This document shows positions 14,301-24,500 of a DNA stretch of 64,000 nt, one piece after another. The stretch lies in NCBI GenBank assembly GCA_914767715.1, contig OU612069.1, positions 25,727,387 to 25,791,386 of the forward strand. The letters run 5' to 3'. Both the position numbers and the translations under genes were made by a program. The notes under the pieces were generated by a model. The model was given only the letters and a program-made list of their open reading frames with translations, did no database searches and was not told the origin of the DNA. Numbering within the stretch: the first letter of the stretch is position 1; each line of letters begins with the position of its first letter. The stretch comes from Membranipora membranacea. Its lineage: Eukaryota > Bryozoa > Gymnolaemata > Cheilostomatida > Membraniporidae.

Positions 14301-15395
14301 TGGTGGTCGAACCAAACAATCCACCCCCTGTGGTAGAAGTCTGACCAAATAATCCACCACCTGTGGCTGCACCAGTACCTATAAAGAGAAGACAAAATAA
14401 AGTCACTTAAAAATATACTATGGTCACTAGAGCAGGATGGGTTGATTAATGGGAAAATCATTTGAACCACAAAATTATTTTCCAGAAAGAGTTCTGCCGA
14501 TCGATCGAACTACATGGAAATATTTTTAAACTAGTAAAATGACTGACAACGTAAATTTTGACATCAAGGAGTAACTATTTGCTGCAACAGACGACTTTAT
14601 CCTCCTTGGTTCTTATAAGCATTGAGTGGTTTATTTACAGAAAGGAGTGTATACTCCTATCTACAGATAAGTTCTGACATGTGGTCTCATGTAAGAAAGA
14701 TCAATGGTATGTGATCCATAAACAAGTAGCAAATGATGACATGATGTCACAGGGTTATGTACAGCTTGCTAGACACACACTTAGCTCTGCTATAATTATA
14801 ATTAGATTGATCATAAACAACTTACCAAAGGCAGTGGTTGAGGCGGTTCCTCCTCCAAATAGTGATTTGTTACCTCCGAATGCACTTGTTCCAGTAGCTG
14901 TTGCTCCAAAACCGCCAGTTGTTGATGCAGTTTGGCCAAACACTACAAAATTAAATGCATTGCTTGTGTTAGCTATTAACTCCGAAGTTAAGTTAGTCAA
15001 TATTAGCCATGACGGTAAACAGCTCTATAAATCCTTACTTTTAGATACAGAATTGGTGCTTGTGTCAGCGTCAAACACCATTTCATTATAAGGATGCAAG
15101 GTAGTTGATAGCATCATTAGAAGAATGAGATATGTGCAGCTTTAGTTTCGGGACCTAGCCTCATTGAGAGAACAATTTGTGGCAATTTTTTTTTGTCTGT
15201 TAAATTTAGGATACAGCGGCGCTGCATTTCTTAAGATATTAATGCAATTTATATGTTCAACTTTGCAACCATGACAGCATATACTGTAGAACATGAGACA
15301 GGAAGTAAAACAATAGAAAAGAATAACTTACAGCTTCCTGTAGTACCAGTAGTTCCGAAACCTCCACCGAAGCCTTTGTTGTTATTTCCAAACAT
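413..15395 (-). CDS. NUP98: Nuclear pore protein Nup98-Nup96 precursor (5' and central part; 3' end outside window)
   Basis: Scaffold and FG nucleoporin precursor of the nuclear pore. Cleavage gives mobile Nup98 (transport, mRNA export) and scaffold Nup96. Coding exons in transcript order: 15395-15332, 14942-14826, 14378-14187, 13912-13817, 13499-13285, 13023-12855, 12420-12233, 11709-11562, 11223-11134, 10843-10733, 10186-10090, 9550-9445, 9199-9056, 8726-8533, 8178-8089, 7604-7479, 6922-6781, 5867-5654, 5332-5193, 4794-4681, 3236-3117, 2333-2097, 1498-1336, 583-413. All are GT-AG and all phases agree, giving about 1149 residues in the window. The start ATG (15393-15395) opens [14 protein letters not shown], as in the family. 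FG/GLFG repeats occupy roughly residues 1-520, interrupted by GLEBS (exons 5-6). [10 protein letters not shown] in exon 12 matches a conserved Nup98 segment. The autoproteolytic domain spans exons 18-21. The Nup96 helical domain is beyond the left edge. Confidence 0.96.
3282..3537. mobile_element. MITE-like element with TA duplication, inserted in a minisatellite
   Basis: Terminal inverted repeats begin CCCTACAGGAAGAAA (left, 3282) and end TTTCTTCCTGTAGGG (right, 3537). Similarity extends about 50 bp inward (ATTAAATTTCGCGA against TCGCGAAATTAAG). TA dinucleotides flank both ends (3280-3281 and 3538-3539), and both outer flanks are ACACATATGTAAAT minisatellite sequence, so the element landed in that array. 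The interior has no coding capacity. TA duplication suggests a Tc1/mariner-like helper, which is inference. It lies in a NUP98 intron. Confidence 0.75.
3538..3790. repeat. 16-bp minisatellite (ACACATATGTAAATAT)
   Basis: About 16 near-identical units with A/G variants at two positions. Flanking units also occur at 3257-3281, left of the inserted MITE. It lies in the NUP98 intron between exons 21 and 20. Long reading frames here only translate the repeat (ICVYLH-type periodicity). Confidence 0.92.
6302..6625. repeat. TGAAC pentanucleotide run and 15-bp minisatellite in a NUP98 intron
   Basis: Five TGAAC units lie at 6306-6330. Further on, 6488-6625 consists of a 15-bp unit close to GATTTATGTGGTGAA, with three divergent units at the ends. 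Both lie in the intron between exons 18 and 17. No coding signal was found. Confidence 0.85.
8983..9076 (-). repeat. Tandem 33-35 bp repeat carrying three 5' splice sites of NUP98 exon 13
   Basis: On the minus strand the end of exon 13 plus its donor is repeated. Each unit reads ACATCACCTACTG, then (copies 1 and 2) CTAAG, then GTAAGT. Donors lie at 9054-9055, 9021-9022 and 8986-8987 (plus coordinates of the GT). A decayed fourth copy seems to lie further down, near 8955-8980. The first donor gives the model used here. The second adds 33 nt, read [11 protein letters not shown], in frame with no stop. The third adds a further 35 nt and changes phase. Confidence 0.85.
12975..13420 (-). other. 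NUP98: GLEBS motif (Rae1-binding) across NUP98 exons 5 and 6
   Basis: The end of exon 5 (13285-13499) and the start of exon 6 (12855-13023) encode the GLEBS-type segment. Landmarks are [31 protein letters not shown] and, after the junction, [15 protein letters not shown]. In vertebrate Nup98 the corresponding segment binds the mRNA-export factor Rae1/Gle2. It sits between GLFG blocks, as usual. The intron splits it after SLE, in phase 0. The assignment rests on sequence pattern; binding itself is inferred from the family. Confidence 0.93.
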
Positions 15396-15827
15396 TGTGT
15401 ATAATTATATTGTAGAAAGCTGGAAATATCCAAACCCAAATATGTTCAGGACAGATGCTCCGAATGTCACATAAGCAAATGTCCTGTCACTTATGTAATC
15501 CGCTCAGATTAAGTTCCTTCCTTGTTTCTCTGTTATTTTTCTGAAAAGAAAATGAAAGATCAGTGATTAGTGTCACATGACATGTCACAAGATTATAATA
15601 ATTATAGAATAATCATTATTGCAATATGAACGATATATGTGTGTAGGCCTATATGTTCTTCTGCGCTGGTTCAGGTGAGTGTTAGTAGTATTATTTTAGG
15701 ACACTCTTATTGTTCAATAAACTTGAAGTTTTATAAACTTTAGGCCTCGACAAGGAATATGAGACTCCTTGGTTGGTGTAGGGATGATGACCATTAAAGT
15801 TTAGTAAGTTAGCATTAATAATTAAGA

Positions 15828-16055
15828 TGAGTTTTGTTTCGCCCCGAGCAATGCCCACTTCAATTTCTGAAGATTATGAGCATGAGCCAGTCTGCATCCG
15901 CTAATTGATCCCAGAACGGCTAGGGTGAATGGCCCGCGACAGCCAAGTCTGGTAATACTAGACAAACCGTGCTCCTGGTGGGGCTCGAACCCAGGACCAT
16001 TTGATCCCAAGGCACACGCCCCCGTAAAGAGATAATAAATAGAAAACATCAATGA
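15828..16055 (-). mobile_element. tRNA-derived SINE with 12-bp target-site duplication
   Basis: On the minus strand a tRNA-like head carries a pol III B box (GGTTCGAGCCC, complement of 15981-15991), followed by a tRNA-unrelated body containing GCCATTCACCCTAGCC. The element is bounded by a perfect 12-bp direct repeat, TAATAATTAAGA, at 15816-15827 and 16056-16067. The body phrase recurs as GCCATTCATCCTAGCC in the SINE at 50055-50383, so the two belong to one family. It lies upstream of NUP98 in the NUP98/AP1S intergenic region. Confidence 0.82.
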
Positions 16056-17122
16056 TAATAATTAAGAAAGTTTACTAACAAACAAAAACAGATCAGTCTG
16101 ATGATTCAAGAAGTCTTTGGTTTTGTTAGTTCTTAGACTTCTCCAGTAGTTACTGGTTGGTTAGAAGACTACCGACTGACTGCCGGAGAAGCCTTACTAA
16201 AATGTATTGGTATTGAATTATTGTATGTAAGTAATAATAATAATAATTAAAATGCCCAAAAAACACTTCAAAACCTAAATTTTCAAAGAGTGCATGATAC
16301 CCTGCCTTAACATTCAAACTGTTGGTTAGAATAATGACACAGGATGGTGAGACACAAGTTGATATGTCACGATAACTATCATTGTCAAATCCTGTTTGAT
16401 CCAGTTTAATCAGTGGAAATTCCAGGTACCAGACCAGCTCAGCAGAATGCAAGGAGTGGGAGAATTGATTGAGCAAAACTGACAGTCAAGTTCTCCTCTG
16501 ATATTGTTCCACCATAAACCAAGAATATGCGTTCATGTTTCGAGTTAAATTAGACTGAGAGGGCTGAGACTCATAGCTGTCTAGCTGGGAATGGGAGTAA
16601 CTGCGAGTAAAAATTTCCTTCATTCATTCTGTGCGCCAGGAAATGGTTACTTTCTGTAATCCCTACGCATGCGTGAAAATCCTATTTATAGCCTCATAGA
16701 AAAGTTTTCATTATTATTATTCATTATTGTTTGGATTAATTTAATTTTGACAAGGCAATTTTAATCAAAGCTTTACAAACGTTCCTTGATTATAATGATA
16801 TAAGAATAGAGATTTTTCAATTATCCATTTTACCCTCAAAATATTTACATTTCCTGTTAGATCTAAAAAAAATTTCCACCCTAAATAGATTGATTTTTTT
16901 CATAATTACTGATTCCCTAGCAAGAAGAGAGTAGGTAAGTAGTGTATATTTTGTAGCCTTAACATTAATTGTACATGCAGTCCAGAGATGGTAAAACCAG
17001 GGAGAATGGAGAAAAAAAACTGAACATAGCCTAAGCCTTAAGTATGATCAAGCAGGGACTAGAGACGTTGATTGAATAAATAATAATAATAATATACATA
17101 AGAATAATTAATAAATAAGTCC

Positions 17123-18322
17123 AACCACAGACAGCAGGTCACTGACAGTTGATTTGATGAGTTGCAGCCTTGTGTGTGTGTGGTTTTTGTTTGTTGGTGA
17201 AGATGTGAAACCAATGAAATAAACCTCCAGGAAGAACAACTGCAGTCACATGACCAATTGAGGTGTGTGCAGTTGGTTCAGAGTTGTCCTCTCAAAAACA
17301 CACTAAATTGGAAACATAACTCCATGATAGCCCAAGTTCTTTTGTAGCAATTAGGGGTGGGTTACACTGAATACACTGACTCACTAGAAAATAACCGCAA
17401 TTCTGTGAATATGCTTAGTGATGAGGCTTGATGGCCATGGTGTTGACACCAAATATTCTCATAACTGATGGTTTATTTCACTAAACTGAGACATGGAACT
17501 ATAGAGAAGATGCTCATTGACAGTTGAGGTGCCATCCTTTGCAGATTTTCAATGCTTAAACCTCAAAAATAATGCAGAGAAAAGTCATTAAAATGTTAAT
17601 TTTTCACTCTATAAATCCTGGAATCTCTATGCAGAACCCATAATTGATCAATCTAAAAACATGTGGCTATGGGCTATATTGCAAAGAACATATACCTTGC
17701 AGGTAAATACATTGAACATTCACATTTTGATTGTAAAATGATGAAAAACTCATTAAAATCAGCATATACAAGGAAGATATGCTGAGGAATGTGTCATCTG
17801 ACTCTAAATCATGGAATGTTGGACAGGCAGTTGAAGGTATGAGTCCTGTTATCCATCATAACCATGTTTCATCATAAACAATTACTCCTAGTGATTGCAA
17901 TTTCATTTTTTACTGATCACTCTCTAATTTCAAGTGACCATTATTTATGCATGCACATCATTTTTCAATTTTTCGGAATTAGCCAATCAGCAGCCAGCTT
18001 AACTATGAGTTGTTCTTCCTGGAGGTTTAGTTCATTGGTGAAACTGCCTATGAACCAAGTTATCGCGGCTGTGGAGCTTCTGTACCCGCCAATTACGTTG
18101 CTCAGATGAGTCACTTCTCTCTCATTGGTCAGAATATTAACTTTTGACCAATGAGAGAGAAGTGACTCATCTGAGCAACGTAATTGGCGGGTACAGAAGC
18201 TCCACAGCCGCGATAACTTGGTTCATAGGCAGTTTCACATCTTCACCCAACAAACACAAACCACACGTACACACAAGGCTGCAACTCATCAAATCAACTG
18301 TCAGTGACCTGTTGTCTGTGGT
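17123..18322. mobile_element. Inverted-repeat element, right arm split by a palindrome
   Basis: The left arm (about 17123-17243) matches the reverse complement of two right-hand blocks, 18239-18322 and 18009-18037. Landmarks are CAGGTCACTGACAGTTGATT and CTCCAGGAAGAACAACT. The two right-hand blocks are contiguous in the left arm but are separated on the right by the 201-bp palindrome 18038-18238. No open frame of note lies between the arms. The simplest reading is a roughly 1-kb non-autonomous element later hit by a second insertion. Confidence 0.75.
18038..18238. repeat. Perfect palindrome, 94-bp arms with 13-bp spacer
   Basis: The left arm 18038-18131 is the exact reverse complement of 18145-18238, with no mismatch found base by base. 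Arms begin GTGAAACTGCCTATGAACC and end CTCTCATTGGTCA at the spacer. It contains TGAGTCA (AP-1-like) and CCAAT/ATTGG motifs in each arm. It ends about 290 bp upstream of the AP1S start codon and could be part of its promoter or 5' UTR. Probably a recent MITE-like insertion. Tandem reading frames here are artefacts of the palindrome. Confidence 0.93.
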
Positions 18323-18524
18323 CCAACCAAGGTGTTCAAGGAACAATTTTATTGATAGTGATTGAATTCACCCATAAGAAACTCTTTTGCATCAGCTGAT
18401 TTGATATGTTTGAGGAATTGCAATGTTTATTACTTTACAGCTTTTGGAACAGGACAGTGAGTGCCACTCAGCAAAGCCATTGTGACTGTCGTTATAAGAA
18501 GACAGAACATTTATTGACTCGAAG

Positions 18525-21500
18525 ATGGTGAGGTTCAAATATTCTAGCTGAGATGCGATGCATCAGGGGTGATTCCCAATACTTTTCAGAGAAGTGACCA
18601 GTCCCCCAAGGGTTATCCCTTATCAGCCACTGCCCTGCCACCCATACAGGAGTGCGGTAAACAAACTCTAATTGAGACTGGCACAAAAAAGATTATGATG
18701 TCTAATGTTGTAATTCAAGGTAATTTATTACGTGTATCCGATCCTGAGACTGAGAAGATAAGTTGGAGGTACCTTATTGTGTCTTGTGTTGCTTCAAAGG
18801 GAGCTAAATAACTTGCACACATATTTGACAACCCTGCTCCTGTTTCAGTCCTGGCACATTTTCAAGGCACTTTCTGAAAAGTATTTGTATTGTAAATATT
18901 ATTGAAAAAATCAAGCCAGCCATGCCATTACTTGCATTTATGAACCTGTTGAATTATCATTTTTCTATGAGAGCTTATGGGATTGTTGTCTATGCTTGTA
19001 GATGAAATTTATGTTGCTGTTTAGCCGACAAGGCAAATTACGTTTACAAAAATGGTATGAACCTTACGCAGAAAAACAGAGGAGGAAAATAACTCGTGAC
19101 CTCATCAACACAGTGCTTGCCAGGAAACCTAAGATGTGCAGTTTTTTGGAGTGGAGAGATCACAAAATTGTTTACAAAAGGTTAGTACTTCATTATGCTA
19201 ATGAGATAGCTCTAGCTTTTTGATTTAAAAAAATCAGTTACTTTTCCCCAAAACAGTCATGTCAGTGGTAGTTTATTTCACAAGGGCACCTGCATCCCAG
19301 TCCACAACACATATCTGCCTGGCCCTTAACCTAACTGTGCAATGTGAATCGTTCCTTTATATGATTATTGTCCGGCTCATATTACAGATATGCTAGTCTA
19401 TATTTCTGTGCTGCTGTTGAGCAGGATGATAATGAACTTATAACACTAGAGGTAATACACAGATATGTGGAGCTGCTGGATAAATACTTCGGCAGTGTGA
19501 GTATTCTGTGTTATAGTCTAACCTCAGCGTTAGTGGTGTGCAAATGAGACACCGCTGCTACATAATGTTCTGACCAGCTGGAGGGTCAGGAGTTTAACTG
19601 ACTTCAAAAGCGTCGTAAAAAAAATTAATGTTGAGATTCAATGCTTTGCTTGTACTGATCTGAGTATTCGACTCTGCTTATGAACTTGTGGTATTGCATG
19701 ATCAATATTGGCCATTGATGATGGAATCCGACAAAACAAACCCAACAAAAATGTGTGAGGCCCTCAACTAATGGTTTTCAGGCTAATAAAACTCAACCCC
19801 TATGTAACATCTTTAACAGAACGATGGAGACTATCAAGGTGTAAGTTTGCATTGTCTCAAAGATGGTACAAGTCTGCCGCCGCTGGTTAATTTGTCAATG
19901 TTCAGGTTTTACATTCGCAGCTTGGCCTGGGCATCATTGTCTGATAGGATTATAATTCTGTCCAGGCCATGCTGTTTTCATTGCTTGTATTCAATGTTCA
20001 TTTGAGGTTTTATTTACTTGTTTATACTTAGAATCAATAAAAAATATAATTATTCTTATTAAGTATTCAGAATAAAGCAAACCTCTTGCGCTAAATCATT
20101 TGGGATATTTACGATCTAAAATAAGGGCCTGAATATCTTCACCTCTCCATTAGCTCTTTAATCTGGGTATAGTGGCATGGGATTGAAAAGGCTTCATCCA
20201 GTTTCCAAGAATTAGGTCCAAGGAGTTAGATCTGTCTACCCATAACATGCATCACATGCCCACAATGAGACTAGTATACCAGTACCCCGTCACTTCTAAA
20301 GTCATTGGATGAAAATTGTCTGTCTGTCAATATGCATGTTGTTCCCGCGGTGAGGGAATTTAAGTCATGAGTGCTCGGACCTGAGTCAGTACTGATGTTC
20401 TGTAATTTTATAAAAATACCATTTGCTGTGACAGATGATCAATTCTTTTGCACTAAGGGACCGTAGTTAGTAGTTAAGCTTATGGCAAGTAGCGTAGAGT
20501 ATTTTTATTTCTAATTTTGTAGGTCTACAATTGTTAATTCACTGCTGACCATCAACATCAAATCTTTTTCTAGGCTCAACAAATGAGGGAAGTTAGTTAT
20601 CCATGTAGTTGACTTTTGTAGTTTGGTGTCAGTAACGATATGCTAAATATAATCTCACATGTATTTACCTGCAGGTGTGTGAACTGGACATCATATTTAA
20701 CTTTGAGAAGGCTTATTACATGTTAGATGAGTTATTAATCGCCGGTGAGATCCAGGAAACTAGTAAGAAGAATGTACTAAAAGCCATCGCAGCACAAGAC
20801 ATGTTACAAGAGGTAAGTCAAGTACATAATATATACGAAAAATATACATCAGATATACACACCTCGAATATACCTCAAACACACCACATGTGACACTATA
20901 TATATTTGCAAATACTGACTGGTGTGCAATCATAATTTGTCATGACCCATATTATGTGTTAGGGTATCACTTTCTTATTTTTCTTCACAGCCTTTTCCTG
21001 TCAATATTTTCTAGTTCATTGGGTTAACAAGAGCTATAAGTCCTTTTTTCTCCACCTTATTAGCATATGGTGTCAATGGGGAAGTGATATATCCTCAACG
21101 GTCTACCTAGGCTTTTTGTACTAATACTCTTCTTTTGACACTTAGCCAATAACTTTAGCGCACTTTGACCTTAGCACAGACATGTATCAGCAGGTGGTTT
21201 GGTGGCTGACTGTATGTTCTGGTGCACATGTCTTCTCTGGGTTCCTATCATAGCATAAGAGACTCAAATGGTCCACTTGAAGGAATACTCTGGAAAGACC
21301 CGCATTCAGATAGTGATTGTCGATGAGGCTAATATGTGCACTAACTGTCAACAATCTCACACTATACACCTTTGAGGTTTGGGTTGATCTCTCCTTTTAA
21401 ATTCTTGTTCACTACATTACACTTAAATTAAACCTTCAAAATGTTGCTCAAATTAAGCCATGTAAATGGGAACAACCTTCTTTGTCATAAGTGTGGTACA

Positions 21501-24500
21501 CCTTAGATTTCACATACGTGTGAGACAATTCGCTGTCTGTTTCAATGTCAGCTAAATGAGATCTAGAGTTTTCTTTTAGGTTTTCCCATTCTCAACATCC
21601 GGGTACCCAGGCTAAGCTCATTAATTGCACTCCTGCGGCTAACAAAAAAACAATGTTTATTGGTGATGTAAATGTAAACTAGTATTTTGGTAATCGCGTA
21701 TGATGGTTTCTGGAACCCATCGCCACCATGATACCCAAAATGCAACTGTTTAGCACTGAGACAAAAATGACTTCTGGTGTTAAGTGTATGAATTTTCACA
21801 AACGAGTTTGATTTTTTGTCAGTAATAGCCATAAAAATTACAGTCCGGAATACTACCATCTATCAAATTATAGGTAACTGCGCAGGAGAGATGATTTAGG
21901 ATTGAACGCTGTGCATGAAACATCTGCTGCCATTTCCTCTCCTTAGCAGCTTGTGGTTAAGATAGGATGAGCTTGTAGCTATTCTACTTTGTTTGTGTGG
22001 CAAACTACTCGGCATCAAGTTTGATCCAATTTTCCTGACTTTGGAGTTGCTTCCCCTCAAACAGGCAGGCAAATTGGATCCAATTTGATTCAAATTGACT
22101 CATGGTAGTCACCTCAAGCTAAATTTAATTGGTGATAACTGCCTGAGGTACCTGCTTTGTTGACTTTTTAATGGTGTCACTTCCCATTCTAGGATGTTGA
22201 AGCTAGCTGTCATTGCCAGCTGTGTCGGCTTGCTTAAAGTAGCAGCATACCCAAGCATAACGACCACCATCACCCCACTAACCATTTAACGACTTAGATC
22301 TCAATCTTGAAGGAAAGTGATCTTTTATTTTTGTCTGGGGAAAAAAGGTACCAGATATCCCACAGTGCACTCAAAACGGCAGAGACATGTAAATTAGTTT
22401 CACTTTAGCTATCTTGTATAATATTAACGGGTTGCTGATTTTGTGTAGAGTGAGTTCAAGGAAGAGTTGGACCTTTAAATAGATGGTAAGGCTCTGAGGC
22501 GGCAAACTCATCATCAAATATTGTATATCAATATGCTGGCTGGGCGGCTTTGGGTTTAAAGGGACCATCATAATATTTAGTTGCACATGGCTTGGTGGCA
22601 AAATCTTTTGTTGGAACCCATCTTATGGTCTTGTAGACCTTTGTCCGGGTATTTTCTAAATAACAAGGGTTATTTTGCTGCTCTTCTGTGTTGTGATTGG
22701 GTAGTTTGTGTTGCTGTTCTTGAGTTAACTTTATTTTCACATTCTTATTCCCTGAAGTCCCCAATGTAACTTACAACTGTTTATTCTCAACTAATAAATC
22801 TTTGCTTCTATGTCTTCTCAAAGAATTAGTATTTCTCCATTGGTGCTAATCAAGTTAGTTTAGTAGTTTTTATTTTTGGCTGAGTTCCTTCTGGTAGGCA
22901 AAAAGTTGTTACAGCACTAGTATTTATACATAGAGAGGAGATATTTCTCTGTCCATCATTCCAAAAAAGTATGACTGACATCCGGCAATCATATTCATTT
23001 AGAATAGGGGACATAAAAATGACTTAATAATGTATGAATATTAGCGCTGTTACAATACATATAAGGTAAAACGATTTCCTGGATTTGACCTAAAGGCCAT
23101 GACATATTTTCCTTTATAGATATGGCCCAACTCCCTCGTATTATGTGGCTGCAAAGAAAAAAGGATCATTTATTTGATAGGTCAAAAATCTTGTATGAAA
23201 AATGCCCTCTTCACCTTTTCCAGCTAGACATATCGACCTTGTAGTCCTTAGTGTGATTACATTCGTATTATCTCCCCCGACTAACATACATCAATTTATT
23301 AACCTTAGTGATGACATTATCGTGACAACTTTCTCTGGTAGATTTACATAACCAAATTTGATTGGTCGATTAAGAACACAACTTTGATTGGTTGAATTAT
23401 ATGGAGCAAGAAAATTGGAGCTAAAATTATACTACAAACCGATGGGAAATTCATTCCTTCAATGTAAGCGGTTATTTCGCTCACATCATCCCTCCTTGAT
23501 GCATTTGCCAGCTGAGAACCAGCATCATATTCAGCGTTGTAAATCTACCATAGAAAAGAAGTCAATGTAAGCGACCCTTTAGTCCTAAAGAAACTCCCTC
23601 TCACGATCTGTTCATACACTGTCTGTAGGATTTGCCAACGATGGACGCTTTGAGAGAAGTTGGACTACTATAAACTCCTCTGGTATAAAATAAAATCCCA
23701 CTCCTTCTCCTCTGTGCTGCCCTGTATGGCTCAAATCTGGCATCATGTGACAATCTCTCTCAAGAGCTGGATTTTGAGCAGATGTCCTCTGCGTCAAAAA
23801 AACTCCCTACCATTAGACAGTCAAATATAAGTTGTTGTGTCGATTGAACTAATATATTTTTCTGTGGTTCGGTTGAAATTGTCTCAAATGCACCCAGTTA
23901 ATTTCATACTGTCATATCGCTTGACGTCATGTCCTCCATCATTTCAAACACTCACAAAATTGAACACTTCACATCTGAAGTTTCTGACTTAGGAGACTTA
24001 CCCATGATGCCTGATTGAGCCATACTATACAGCATCAGCAGTACTCATTGTTCCACTATTGTGGTATGATGGTGTAATCCTTCCTCTTAGACTAATAGCT
24101 GTCTTGTCAATATGATTCTACGGCTCCTCGTGTCAGACTTACTCAACCAGATCAACAAACAACTTTGGTACTAAAAACAGTTTTATGATGGGCAAGAAGG
24201 GTACCACTCCACTTATATTCATACAGGCCAGATGTTGGTTTGCTCTGTGTCAGTTTTGCCTGGCAAAAGAGATTTTTAGACAATTGGGTTAAGATTTGAC
24301 AAGTTTCTTATGTAAAACTATCTTATGTAGATCTGTCTATGGTTGAGTAAGGCTGAATTCTGATGCTGCTCTGGTGTGAATCTTGAATTTGATGTATGGG
24401 TGTTGCTGTGTTTGTTGTTAACCATCCATGTCACCACTCTAACCTCTAACTTCATGGTTTGCTCTGGGTTTTGCTCAAAGCTTGAGATCATATAAACACT

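Larger units (their letters stand above)
15396..18524. other. Divergent intergenic region between NUP98 and AP1S
   Basis: This 3.1-kb stretch separates two divergently transcribed genes and so should hold both promoters and 5' UTRs. No TATA box in a convincing place was identified. It contains a SINE (15828-16055), a composite inverted-repeat element (17123-18322) and a perfect palindrome (18038-18238). Between 16100 and 17100 I see only AT-rich unique sequence. CCAAT/ATTGG motifs and TGAGTCA sites occur in the palindrome near the AP1S start. Confidence 0.8.

Noticed and set aside
15975-16055. tRNA gene on the minus strand
   Set aside because: Has a B box but no full cloverleaf, is followed by a shared SINE body and is bounded by a target duplication.
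17864-18365. Two plus-strand frames facing the palindrome
   Set aside because: Each overlaps an arm of the perfect palindrome; they share reverse-complement sequence and have no family similarity.
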